Under the pieces are notes generated by a model, which did no database searches, was not told the DNA's origin, and saw only the letters and a program-made list of their open reading frames with translations. Below, in pieces: positions 22,347-33,160 of a DNA stretch of 44,401 nt. The DNA lies in contig JACKQL020000215.1 of assembly GCA_018296165.2 (NCBI GenBank), positions 1-44,401 on the forward strand, written 5' to 3'. Origin of the DNA: Termitomyces sp. T153 (taxonomy: Eukaryota; Basidiomycota; Agaricomycetes; Agaricales; Lyophyllaceae). The position numbers were made by a program, and so were the translations under genes. Numbering within the stretch: the first letter of the stretch is position 1; each line of letters starts with the position of its first letter.

Positions 22347-23296
22347 TGTAGTACTGGGTTAGAGTAATACTGATAGTTCTGGGGCTTTCTTGAAGACTTA
22401 GGCAGTCTACTCCAATTCAACACTGATGTCTTGATGAATGCTTGAAGTGAAGGGGTTTACTTCCAAAATATTTCTATTCTGAATGCAGAGGGGTCTCAAC
22501 AAACTCCAGCCTAAGTGATTCACTCCCTGAGAACCACCGAGCCTTTGCCTATTAATTGCCTGTCTATTTGCTACTCTACTTGGGCTATTTATACCTCTTT
22601 CTACAGTGCACAGACCACCCCCTACATGTGACTTTTGGTTCCATACTTTCCAGCCCCTTATTCATAACTGTTATTCTAATTCCCCCTTTTGGCATGCCTG
22701 TTTCAGTGCCACAGGCCAGTTCCTGGTTCCATCATTCCTCCTTTGCATTCTTAGCTTCCATTTGCCCCATTTATCTCTCCCTCCTTTGTATTTCTCCCAT
22801 TCATATTCTTCCATTCATCTGTTCCCTCCCATTCATTCCATTCATCTTCCTTTGTTCATTTCATATTCTTCCCCATTCAAGTTCTTTCCCATTCAGGTTC
22901 TTCCATTCATCTGTTCCCTCCCATTCATTTCATATTCTTCCATTCATCTTCCTTTCCCTTCCCTTCATTCCATTCATTTCCCCTTTACCTCCTTTCAGTC
23001 AACATTCCAATCTGGTTATTCTTAGATCAGATCTAGATCTTGCCAGAATGTATGCCACTCAGGTGCTTTTGCCAGTCCCATGCTTCCCCTCCCATTACAG
23101 TGATTGGACTATTATTGAGTGTATAGTCTAGTATAGTCCTTGTCCTATCCTGTTCTGTCTTTCTTCTGGTGTATTTAAAGGGATAATGTTGCTGGGACTT
23201 GTTTTACCAGGAGGCTTACAGTTTTCAGCCTTAATAAATGTTTGTTTTGACTTCTGGTGTTTATTATGTTCCCAATGGTGTGACAACATTGTATCA
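22347..23296 (+). mobile_element. Solo LTR-B (950 bp), plus, between gag and protease
   Basis: It starts TGTAGTACTGGG and ends TTGTATCA, flanked by ATGC at 22343-22346 and 23297-23300. Removing it plus one ATGC restores the sequence seen in the minus copy at about 7390-7410. TATTTATA (about 22586) and TTAATAAATG (about 23230) are promoter and poly(A) candidates. The pyrimidine tract at about 22795-22995 (CATTC, CATCTTCC repeats) yields a false 191-aa ORF. It is the same family as 16157-17165 in the opposite orientation. Confidence 0.88.
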
Positions 23297-23300
23297 ATGC

Positions 23301-26300
23301 TCTGACAGTATGTGGTAGCTTCAAGCCTGTCTGCCAACTCACTGTGCCTTAACATGGAAATCAAGATCACAGACACCCAGCAAGCTCTTAGAGTCACTGC
23401 TCTCCTAGGTAGTGGAGTGACAGGACTGTTCTTGGACTCAGAGTTTGTCAAGTGCTACAGCCTAACTATGCAGCCACTTCCCAAGCCCATTCTGGTCTTC
23501 AACATTGATGGAACACCCAATAAAGCAGGTGCTATCAGCTCTGTGGTCAATCTTGTCCTCTGTTATCAAAATTATGTGGAGCATGCAATCTTTGCTATCA
23601 CCAGTTTGAGCAAGCAGAACATAATCCTTAGGTTCACATGGCTCCAGGAGCACAACCCCAAAGTAGACTGGGCAAGGTAACAATGAGCCAGTGCCCTTGC
23701 AGATGCTCTGCCTGTGCCACCAAGGTTAGAGAAGAACACCAGACTAAAGTTTGAAACCTCCTGGATCCCCTGCCCCTGGCATTCCCTTATAGAGAGGCCC
23801 TCTACAAGGACAACCAGAGTAGTGATAGAGCCCCAGAGGAGGAATGCAGAAAGGAGTTTGGTGGCATATTCAACCTGGAGTTCCTAGACAAAGCAGTAGA
23901 GGTGGGGGACTATATTTATGCCACCACCTTACATTTGCCACCCTCTATCATGGAGATTTGGGCTAGTCAGACCACATACTACCAACTGGCCCAGGCATTG
24001 GCTGCTAACTCTACACCCCAGGAGTTTTGAAATATTGTACATCCCTACCTTCATGCATTCAAGGATGTGTTCTCTAAGGCCTCATTCAAGTTGCTCCCAG
24101 AGTGCAAGCAGTGGGGCCATGCCATTAAATTACTGCCCAACTCCACACCCTCCACTTGTAAGGTCTATCTGCTAGTGCCCAAGAAGCAGGACAAACTTGA
24201 TGCCTTTCTGCAAGAGAACTTAGACTCCAGTCACATATGCCCCTCCAAATCTCTAATGGCTTCTCTAGTCTTCTTCATCAAGAAGAAAGATGGCTTGCTC
24301 TGACTAGTTCAGGATTACCAGGTTCTCAATGCCATGACCATGAAGAACCACTACCCCCTTCCCCTCATCTCTGAGCTCATCAACAACCTCCAGAGCATGT
24401 GGTACTTCACCAAACTGGATGTCTAGTGGAGCTAAAACAATGTGCACATCTAGGAAGGAGATTCTGGACCAACCAGGGATTGTTCAAGCTTCTTGTTATG
24501 TTCTTTGGACTTACCAATAGCCCAGCCACCTTCCAGACAATGATGAATGCCATCTTCCAAAACCTCATTGCCAAAGGCACAGTGTGCATATACCTTGACA
24601 ACATCCTCATCTACACCAAAATGCTGGAAGAGCACTACCAGATCACACACCTCATCTTGGAATGTCTCTGCCAGCACCAGCTCTACCTCAAACCAGAGAA
24701 GTGCAAGTTTGAACAGATGTGAATTGAGTATCCAAGCCTGATCATCTCACATGGAACAGCAGAGATGGACCTAGTGAAGGTAGCAGGTGTTGCAAAATGG
24801 CTGAAGCCCAAAAACAAAAAGGAAGTGCAGGCCTTCCTAGGCTTTGCAAACTTCTACCAGAGGTTCATCCAGGACTTCTTGCATCATGCCCATCTGCTAT
24901 TTGACCTCACTGGGAAGGATGTCATATGGAGCTGGAGGCCTCTAGAGCAGATGGCTTTCAGTGCTCTCAAGTATGCAGTTACCTCTGGATCCATTCTCCT
25001 GTTCCTGGATGACAACTCTCCCTTCCAAGTCAAAGCTGACAGCTCCAACTTTGCCACTAGGGCAGTTCTCTCACAACAGTCACTGAAAGATGGCAAGTGG
25101 CATCCAGTGGCTTTCTACTCCAAGAGCTTGAATGTGGTAGAGTGTAACTACAAGATCCATGACAAAGAGATGCTGGCCATCATCTGGTCCTTTAAGAAAT
25201 AGTGGCATTTTCTAGAAGGTGCACAGCATAAGTTTGAAGTCTGAACAGATTACAAGAACCTCAAGTACTTCTGGACAGCCAATAAACTCAACCATTAACA
25301 AGCCTGATAATCCCTCTATCCAGCCAACTTTGACTTCTTGCTGCACCACAAGCCTGGCTGGAGCATGGGAAAACTAGATGCTCTGTCCCAAAGAGCAGAC
25401 TATGGCACTGGAGGGGAGGACAATAGCAACATCATGCTCCCCCAGCCTGAATTGTTTGCAATCTAAGCCATAGAAGGTCTAGCAGTTGAAGGAGTGGAGG
25501 TAAACATCCTCTGAGACATCTGGTGGGGCAATTAGGATGGTCAGCAGGAGGAACTCATTGCTCAGGCAGCCAGGATGCTGAAATTGGGGCATACCATAGG
25601 TGCCAAATTGATTTGCACAGACAAATGAGTCCTCCAAGATGGGATCTTGACTTTTTGGAATTGTATCCATGTGCCCAACATTCCAGAGCTCCAATGGAGG
25701 ATTGTAGAGCAACATCACAACTTCCAGATTGCTAGGGACCTCAGATAATGGAAAACACTAGAGCTGGTTTCACAGAATTACTAGTGGCCCCAGATGTCCT
25801 GGTATATTGGGTCCTACAATAGTACATGTGATCTCTGCATCTGGACCAAGCCTCAGTACCACCTCCTCTCTAGACAGCTACACCCTCTACTCATCCATAT
25901 AGAGCAATGGAGTATTGCCTCTATGAACTTCACTGTAAGACTCCCCAATGCCCATAGTTACAACACTATCATAGTAGTGGTGGACCTGTATAGCAAGCAA
26001 GCACACTTCATTCTGACCCGACCACTTGCTCCACCATGAGCACTGCAAACCTGTACTGGAGAAATGTCTAGAAGCTCCATGGCCTCTCCAATGCCTATGT
26101 CTCTAATTGGGGTGCACATATTATGGCAGACTTCACCAAAGAACTCTACTGACTACTTAGTGTGAAGCTCCACACCTCCACCACCTACCACTTGCAGTCC
26201 AATGGCCAGACTGAGCATGTAAATCAGGAGTTGGAGCAGTACATCTCCCTCTTCTGCAACAAGCATCAGGATGATTGGGACAAACTCCTTCCTAATGCAG

Positions 26301-27046
26301 AGTTTCAGTACAACAACTATATCCACACATCCACTGAAGTCTCCCTATTCTTCCTTGACACTGGATGGCACCCATGCATAGGCTTTGAACCTTGGGCCCA
26401 GCCCTTGGAGAATGAAGCAGTGAATGAGTTTCTGGCCTGAATAAAGAAGTCACAGAAGGAGGCCTGAGTGGCTCTTACAAAGGCAAAGAATGACATGGCA
26501 CAATACTATAACTGTGGAAGGACCCCAGCATCCAAATACTAGCCTGGAGATTGAGTCTATCTAGATGCCTCTAATATTACAACTACCCAACTATTGAAAA
26601 AGCTCTTGCACTGCCAACTGGGACCTTTTACAGTGGAATGACAGATAGGGCCCCTAGCCTACTGACTCCAACTCCCCACAGGAATGTGCCAGCTCCATCT
26701 GGTGTTCAATGTGGTCAAGTTGTCTCTGGCTCCAAAAAACCCTATTCCAGAGTGATGTCCACCATCCCTGCCATCTCCAGTGGTGGTCAACAATAGTGAG
26801 GAGTACAAGGTGGAAGAGATCCTGAATAGTCATCTATTCTGGCAATGGCTACAGTACAAGTTGAAGTGGAAAGGTTATGGAATTGAGGACATCTCTTGGG
26901 AACTGCAGGAGAATGTGCATGCCCCAAGGCTTATTATCAGGGAGTTCCATTGGAAACACCCAGATGCACCATGTGCCATCCAAGGAATCTATCCCATTTC
27001 CCCAGTGGACCAAGCAATCCAGAACTTTTTCTACCCCACATGTTAA
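23301..27046 (+). pseudogene. Chromovirus pol: protease, RT, RNase H, integrase, chromodomain
   Basis: Protease at 23312-23680: the active-site DSG reads GSG (LLGSGVTGLFLD), then FNIDGTPNKAG. RT at about 24067-24740: CPSKSLMASLVFFIKKKDG, HYPLPLISELINNL, FFGLTNSPATFQTMMN, and an active-site box YLDN where YLDD is expected. RNase H at about 24900-25390: VKADSSNFATRAV, NYKIHDKEML, TDYKNLKYFW, DALSQRADY. Integrase at about 25560-26450: EQHHNFQIARDL, CDLC, then MNFTV (expected MDF), SNWGAHIM (expected SDWG) and NGQTEHVNQELEQY, which keeps the Glu. Chromodomain at about 26790-26990: EEYKVEEIL, KLKWKGYG and ISWEL give the aromatic cage. Many stops are TAG or TGA at Trp, Arg or Gln positions. Both integrase Asp losses are Asp-to-Asn. 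Confidence 0.9.
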
Positions 27047-27072
27047 AATGCCACATGCTAGAGGGGGGGTGA

Positions 27073-27315
27073 TGTCAGAGGACTTCCATTTCCAACCTCC
27101 ACAGCTTGTTCCAGCACCTCTGCAGCTCACTTGACATCTCCAGGGCTCATTCCAGACCCCCAGAGATCTCTGGAGACCTGCAGGACTTTTTGTATTACCT
27201 CATTGGTCACTCCTCCCCTTGGGTTAAGAGTAGCTCTGGTCTTCTGTATAGCTATTCCCATGCTTCTGTTGCCTGCTGATGCACCACACCAAGCAGCAGG
27301 GATCCTTAGACTTGG
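27073..27315 (+). repeat. 3' LTR of the Family 2 plus copy, cut at the U3/R boundary
   Basis: It starts TGTCAGAGGACTTCC after GAGGGGGGGTGA (polypurine tract, about 27061-27072) and matches the 5' LTR for about 240 bp. It stops within AGACTTG (27308-27314), the proposed RNA start. From 27315 the sequence is gag of another copy on the minus strand. Confidence 0.85.
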
Positions 27316-28385
27316 TAAGATGAAATGAGAAGGGTTGCATCTGCTTGTGGGGCAACTGGAGCATGCATGGAAGGGGAGATCTTGGGGGCAAACTCACTAT
27401 GCATGAAGGAAGTGTGTGGGGTGGCTGTGGAGTGCTGGGTCCATTGCAGCTCATGCTGCAGCTCTATTGACTGCCACTGCTCATCTGCCACTCTGTACTA
27501 GATATCAACATGCTCATTGTCTGGATGCCCCTCAGCCATACTGTGGATACAATCCATAAAATAGGAGTGGAGTTCATGGTAGAAGGTTAGGCAAAGCTGC
27601 AGACCATCTGGATATCCAGCCTGCTTGACTGAGGCATAGAACAAGTTGATGTACTCATCTAGTGACTGCTTCTCTTGGCTGTACTGGTTTTGGCCTCAAA
27701 GGGAAAGAGCTGCAGCCTTAGCATGGTTGAGGAAAAAGAACTCAGCTTGGAACTTCTTCTCAAACTCCATCCAGGCAGAAAAACTCTCAACTCCTCCTGG
27801 ATGTTAAAAAATGCCCAGTGCATAGGTTGAGGCTTGGCCTGCCTTCATGTAGGACAGAACCCAGGTGATTTGCAAGGTGTCAGAGGCAAAGGCTCCACCA
27901 CTCAACTGGATGTAGGTGATGCAGAATTGAAGGAAACATACTCCAACCTTATGATCCCCATCAAATATGTCAGGGAGCACAGAGCAGGGAAGTTTGGAAC
28001 AGGAGACTGAAAACTCTGAGCTAGGTGCAGAAGAGAACCTTTCTGTAGCTGCTGGGGCTCCAGAGAGAGGAGTAGGAGCAAGGGGGAGGTATTATAGGAG
28101 GCCTGGAAGGAAAGGGACACTACTCCAGTGGTTTGATATAGTCTAGTGAGTTTGGCAGTGTAAGAGGTAAGAGAAGCTTCAGTAAGTTGAACCTGTGTCT
28201 CCAGGAACAACAAATAGCTCCAGGCATTGTCCTGGGGGCTCGAAGCATTAAGAGGAGGTGCTGGAGGGATTGGCTGAGTCATAGGAGGAGCACAAGGGGG
28301 GAGAGACCTTTTGAAGGGGGAGAGACCTTTTGAAGAACAAAACAGAAAACTCAGGCAATCAAAAGGGGCTCCCAGACCAAACTTA
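27316..28385 (-). pseudogene. Gypsy gag, N-terminal and middle part (Family 2, third copy)
   Basis: The minus-strand frame begins MTQPIPPAPPLNASSPQDNA (about 28281). The family's LFLETQVQLTEASLTSYTAK helix follows (about 28220), then a long Leu/Ser/Pro linker, SFNSASPTSS (27910) and capsid remnants to about 27480. The zinc knuckle and C-terminus are missing because the plus-strand 3' LTR abuts at 27315. A 21-bp direct repeat (GAGAGACCTTTTGAAG, at about 28301 and 28322) sits in the leader. Frameshifts occur near 27900 and 27790. Confidence 0.75.
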
Positions 28386-28397
28386 GAGACTTGTTCT
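28386..28397 (-). promoter_or_regulatory. Self-priming primer site, third Family 2 copy
   Basis: On the minus strand this reads AGAACAAGTCTC, identical to the site at 19729-19740 and again 2 bp inside the LTR end. Its retention in a decayed copy supports a conserved role. Confidence 0.65.
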
Positions 28398-28399
28398 GC

Positions 28400-28606
28400 T
28401 GTAAGGGCAACCTCTGGAAGCTGTGGCTCAATCACAGAAGGAGATCCAAAGTCTATTTAGCATCTACAAGAAGTTCTAGAGTTCTAGCTACTCTCCTGGC
28501 AGAGGGAGATCCAAAAGGAAACACTCAACAACAACTAAATCTGCAGTCCAATCAAAAAGCAGAAATCCATTGTAAATGGCTTCAATCTCCAGACTCCTAG
28601 CATGTG
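28400..28606 (-). repeat. Partial Family 2 LTR (R-U5 end)
   Basis: In minus orientation it ends GGTTGCCCTTACA. It matches the last ~200 bp of the solo LTR at 11605-11974 (CTCCCTCTGCCAGG and AATAGACTTTGGATCTCC). The U3 side is lost or unrecognised. Confidence 0.65.
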
Positions 28607-28639
28607 ACCACATACAAATATAACCAAAAGATAGCCCTC

Positions 28640-29905
28640 AGTTAAAAGTACTTGTAGCCTAAGGATAGGAGGTCTATGATGGGCAGTAGGCTCAAAATAA
28701 AGGAAACAATCTAGGGGTCCAGCCACAGTAGTCCCCTGACAAATGTGATGGGCCACAAGATACTGTGTATACCTCATGAGTGTGACCTGGTGGCCAAGTT
28801 GCTCAACCAAGCATATAGTGTGGTTGACCAAATTGGCACTCAAAGAACAACAAAAAACATCTGTCACTAGTATTTGTGACTAACAGTGAATGCAGACATG
28901 TAAGTGTCCTGCACAACATGTCAACTGTGCCAATGGGAAAAAGAGAGCAATCAGCTCCCTTCAGAGAGATTACACTCCTTGCCTATGCCAGTTAAGGCTT
29001 GGGACTCAATAGGCATGGACCTTATAGTCCCATTCCCAGAGTTCAAAGGATATAACTACCTATAGGTAGTTATTTGCTGTATGACAAGCATAATACACTT
29101 GATACCAGTGCACACTACCATGACACCATCTCAGCTGTCATGGGTTTACATGAGAGGAATTGTGAGACTCCATAGTCTTCCAAGATCAATTGTCAGCAAC
29201 AGAAATTCAAAGTTCACATCCAAATAATAGTGTGAACTGAACAAGGTATTAGGAGCACAGCTCTTAATGTCTACATCCTTCTATCCTCAGACATATGGGC
29301 AGACTGAACATGCCAATAGGAATGTTGGTCAGATCTTGCATACAGTAGTGCACCCAGGTCACAAGGACTGGCTAGATCAAATAGATCTGACAGAGTTTGC
29401 AATTTATGCAAGCATTTCTAAGACAACAAAGTACACACTGTTTGAATTTAACAGTGGGTATATGCCATCTATGATTTGAGAGATCAGGCCAGACTATGCA
29501 ATTTCCAGAGGAATCAAACCAGTTTGCCTACCAAGCTCTAGAAAACTTGGCTGCAGTGCACAACATAATTATTGAAGCACATGTCTTTCAGACCTGTAAT
29601 TCAAATACATGTCATCAACCTGATTTCAAGCTAGAGAAAGGTGCACTAGTCTACCTAGTCTACCTTTCAACAAAGAACCTCTACCTCCCAAAAGGCAGAG
29701 CAAGGAAGCTCTGCCCTAAGTAGGTTGGGCCATACAAGATTCAGGAAGCCTTTCATAAGACTTCTAACTAGTGTTGGAGTTGCCAATGGCCCTCCAGGAA
29801 TGAAGGATACATCCTAAGTTCCATGTGTTGCTGCTACATCTATATAAACCAAGCAGGACTAGTGCCAAGAGACATAGCACTCCCAGCAATGAGAGGAGTC
29901 TCAAG
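28640..29905 (+). pseudogene. Gypsy integrase remnant
   Basis: Fragments in changing frames give the integrase core: KAWDSIGMDLIVPFPEFKGY (first Asp, about 28990), IVSNRNSKFTSK (expected SDRDSKF, second Asp now Asn, about 29190), and SFYPQTYGQTEHANRNVGQI with the Glu (about 29280). Downstream come DWLDQIDLTEFA and FNSGYMPS, a C-terminal KLEKGALVYL and PKGRARKLCPK (about 29620-29720), and a frayed GPY/F module. A perfect 22-bp palindrome (29052-29073, centre CCTATAGG) lies in the coding sequence. The integrase belongs to an element different from Families 2 and 3; its RT is not in this stretch. Confidence 0.8.
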
Positions 29906-30400
29906 GAATACAATGCCCATGGGGTGGTGCAAGGAGATGTGGCCCTATCAAGTTATTCTATAGCAGTGCAGCAGTTGCCAATGTAGGAGCACCATGTTCC
30001 CCTGCAGTGTAGCAAAATGAAAAGAGAGCATGGGGGACCAAGAGTGCCCCCACCAATGAACTTTGGATACTCTGTGGCTGCATAGCCTATATAGTTGTAG
30101 GAGTTCCAGCAATATATGGTGCTACAGTCCCCTGTGGCCCCAATGCCAGTGGCTGAACTCAGCCAAGCAACAAGCATGGCAGGTCAACAACAAACTGCCA
30201 CAGTATTGACACAAGTAGGGATCTTGGTCCCTACTCCACCTTCTCCAGGGGCTATAGAGGTGGACAATGAGGAACCAGCATCCATTATAGTGCTGATGGA
30301 GTCATTGGCCCCTTCTCAGCAGTTATATCTGCCTCTGCCACTTTTAGTACATTCAACAAACACACTTTTATCATATTCAAGTGCATTGGAGTGTCAGCAG
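29906..30400 (+). other. Pol tail or 3' region of a Gypsy element
   Basis: The ORF at 30116-30439 (MVLQSPVAPMPVAELSQATS...) is Pro/Ala/Ser-rich and matches no family I know. It may be the C-terminal tail of the preceding pol. No polypurine tract precedes the LTR at 30401. Confidence 0.35.
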
Positions 30401-30620
30401 TGTAACAGAGTGCCCATTACCTCCTTAGTACCCAAGTAGCAATACATATTAATTTGTATATTATATTATAAGGTAGCATCACATGATGCTACCCATAAAT
30501 ACCCATACTGTAACATAAAGCAGTGCCTTACTTCATACTTTGTAGATTAGAACCAATCAACTAGTTTTAACTTATGAGGTGTGAACTGTAAGTTGCATGA
30601 CCTGTAATAGAAACATTACA
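30401..30620 (+). repeat. LTR, Family 4 (220 bp), plus
   Basis: It starts TGTAACAGAGTGCCC and ends AAACATTACA. A near-identical inverse copy lies at 40037-40259. Both hold a 9-bp dyad, GTAGCATCA-CA-TGATGCTAC (30473-30492 here). It is placed as the 5' LTR of the gag-pol that follows because no polypurine tract lies before it. Confidence 0.75.
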
Positions 30621-30727
30621 TTTTTCAAGTCAAACAAGTGTGTACTCATTTGCAAAGTGAGAAGCCAAACTTCTAAAAGAGAAGTTCACTGCTATAGATT
30701 ACAATCAGAACCTTAAAATTTTAATGT

Positions 30728-33160
30728 TTGCCTTCTGCAATGGGCACAGTAGTGACCATGGTAGGTCATGTGGTTGGGCCTAGGTCTGAACCAGGGTTTG
30801 ATGGAACAGTGCAAGCTGTTTCACATGAACCAGTGGACATTGCCAAGTCACACTATGGTGTGGGGAGGGAGAGTGGAGTAATGCCAGGAGGACTGGCAGC
30901 AATTACTCCTATTTGACTATTGTTGACTGGTCAAATAACCTCCACAATGGAGGGCACTTGAGTGCCCTCTGCTCATATGTACCCAATGGTTGAACCAGAG
31001 GGTGCAGCAGAGGCAGCAAGCAAGAGGAAGACTCCCTTGCATGCATCTACCACACTGCAAGTGGAAGGACTGTGATCCTTTATAGAGGCCACAAGTGGTC
31101 TTGGTGACTCCTTGATGGTGATTACACCACTGAGGGGTGAGGAAGAACCTCTTCAAAGAGCTCATGGCCCTGTACACTCACAAACAGAATCTATGCTGGG
31201 TTCACACATAGTGGGTCCTTTTGCATTCATTGAGACAATTCCAGAGGATGTCAGAGACACCTCAAATATTGATGGTAAAGCAACCCAGATGATATCCTCC
31301 ATAGGAGGATGTTAGTTTTTGGCAAGATCAGGTTAAAGTCTCAAAGATCTCAACTCAGCAACACTTAGCTGCTTGAGTAGCTAAGTATATTGTCATTCAG
31401 CAGTCACTGGGTAAGGGAATCATCTCAACTGACCTTGTAAAATTCATGAAACTTTATATGCTTTTTCTGTTGCAGGAAGTAGCAGATTACCTCCAGCAGA
31501 AAAAGGTACAAGGATCACAGGTATCGTCTATGATGCTATCACTGAATGCCCCTCTAAGTTGGCCTGGAACTTGAGCAATGGGCAGAGTAGATATATGGCA
31601 AGGATCACTTAGAGGTGATCTTGAGTCCACTCTGCCCTCAACACCTTGTTGTGGGCCACCTGGGCCAGGTGGAGGTGGTGGAGGTCCAGGAAGAGGACTG
31701 CCTTTTCCTAGTCAAGGACAATCACCACCTCCAGGAGGAGGTCCACCAGATCCTAATGGACTAGATAATAGTCCAGTAAATGAAGAGGACAATGGGGGTC
31801 ATAGAGCTGGTAGGAGGAGGATGACAGTCCTCCCAGAGAGAGAGCCACAGTGGTTTTCAATGCTGCTACAACATCATGGTAATTCACCACTTCTAGAGTG
31901 GAGGAATCCCATGAATATCACTGCCAGACAATGCATGATTATCTACAGGTGGTGATGGAGCAAATGCTTGCTGTCCCACTGGCAATTCCAGACAGACTCA
32001 AGTCTAAGATGATCACTTTATATGCCAGATCTGCCAAGTTCAGTAAACTTGAAAACTGGCTAATGAGTGTTTGTATATTTTATGCAGTAGCCCAATACAG
32101 TGGAAATGGGTGCAAGTACAAGAAAGTTTGATTCTAATAAACTTCCTTACTGCAGGTGCCCTGAAATGGTATCTATGACATGTAATACATGTCAACAGAG
32201 CCCAGTCCCACTGGAGGTTTGAGGACATGGTCCTTGGATTGTACAATCAGTTTGTATAGCCCTTGACAATGTAGGATGCACATGACACATTCCATGATGT
32301 GGTGTATGCAGCTGAAGAGGGAGTGCAAGGATTCTATGATGCCTTGCTCAACCATGCTCAAAACATGGCCATCTTCCCTAACAAATTCACCATTTGTGAG
32401 CAGTTTTTGGAGGAGATGCCCTCTGACATGCTTGTGGCATTGATATACAATGGCAGGCTTGCTTCCAAAGTGAATACTATTGAGGAGTTTGTCTTGGAGG
32501 CAAAGGCCTATAAGAATAGCATTAAGACTGCTGCACACTACTTAGAGCACAGCACAAAGAGTTGGTCAGGATGGCAACTGTTACTAGCAGCAGCATACTC
32601 TCCAAAGCTTGGGACTGTGCTGGCTAAGCATACAGAAGAGGTTGGACATCATGTCTTCCCACAGCCATCTAATTTGGCAAGGAGGCCTGCTGTACACTTG
32701 GCCTAAAGACCTGCACAACCACAAGTTGGTATGGTCTCTAGGCCTTCCCAATTTGTAGGGGTGCAGTACAGGCAGTGAGAAATTATCTTGCTGCAGTAAA
32801 AAATGTGGTGGCCATTGCAGCTGGCCAACCAGGCAAGGATGCTGGACAATCTACTGACTACTATAAGTGCAGAAAGGTCAGGCATTTTGCCCATGAGTGC
32901 AGAGTGCTGGCAAAGCCAGCTCCACAAGTGTTTGTGCAAGCAGCACATACTGCTGCCCCCTCAGATGTGGGAGATACCAACAATGAGCAGGAAGAAGAGC
33001 CTACTGAGGCCAACCAGGAGAATGCAGCTGAGTCCAAAGAGACTCAGGAGAGTATGGAGGAGTATGTCAAATTGGAGACATACAAGAATGATTACTATAC
33101 TTGGGGAAGTGATAGTGAGGGACTGTTTGCCCTCACAGACATTCCTACCACTGAGTATGG
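30728..33160 (+). pseudogene. Gypsy gag, Family 4
   Basis: The N-terminal region (30728-31320) is low in complexity. A Gly/Pro-rich linker (GPPGPGGGGGGPGRG, about 31650) leads into a capsid-like helical part in pieces at 31898-32706 (VYAAEEGVQGFYDALLNHAQ, CEQFLEEMPSDML). The nucleocapsid motif near 32865-32905 reads YYKCRKVRHFAHEC: the first Cys of CX2CX4HX4C is Tyr. An acidic tail follows (EEEPTEANQENAAESKE). Frameshifts separate the capsid pieces, and stops such as those at 31315 and 32704 interrupt them. Confidence 0.76.

Larger units (their letters stand above)
19357..27315 (+). mobile_element. Family 2 chromovirus, most complete copy, with two nested solo LTRs
   Basis: Order: 5' LTR (19357-19726), primer site (19729-19740), gag (19833-22124, interrupted by a 1125-bp solo LTR), protease (interrupted upstream by LTR-B), RT, RNase H, integrase, chromodomain (ends 27046), truncated 3' LTR (27073-27314). 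Without the two insertions the element is about 5.9 kb. Stops and frameshifts are frequent. Self-priming signal and chromodomain place it near the Tf1/sushi-like chromoviruses. Confidence 0.9.

Noticed and set aside
22556..23131. 191-aa plus-strand ORF, hydrophobic, Phe/Ser/Pro/His-rich; and its like at 16322-16726 minus
   Set aside because: Both lie inside LTR-B copies and come from a CATTC/CATCTTCC minisatellite. Differences between the copies are repeat-length changes, not codon-aware.
31578..31955. Gly/Pro-rich ORF as a separate gene
   Set aside because: It is the linker part of Family 4 gag; the flanking frames continue the same protein.
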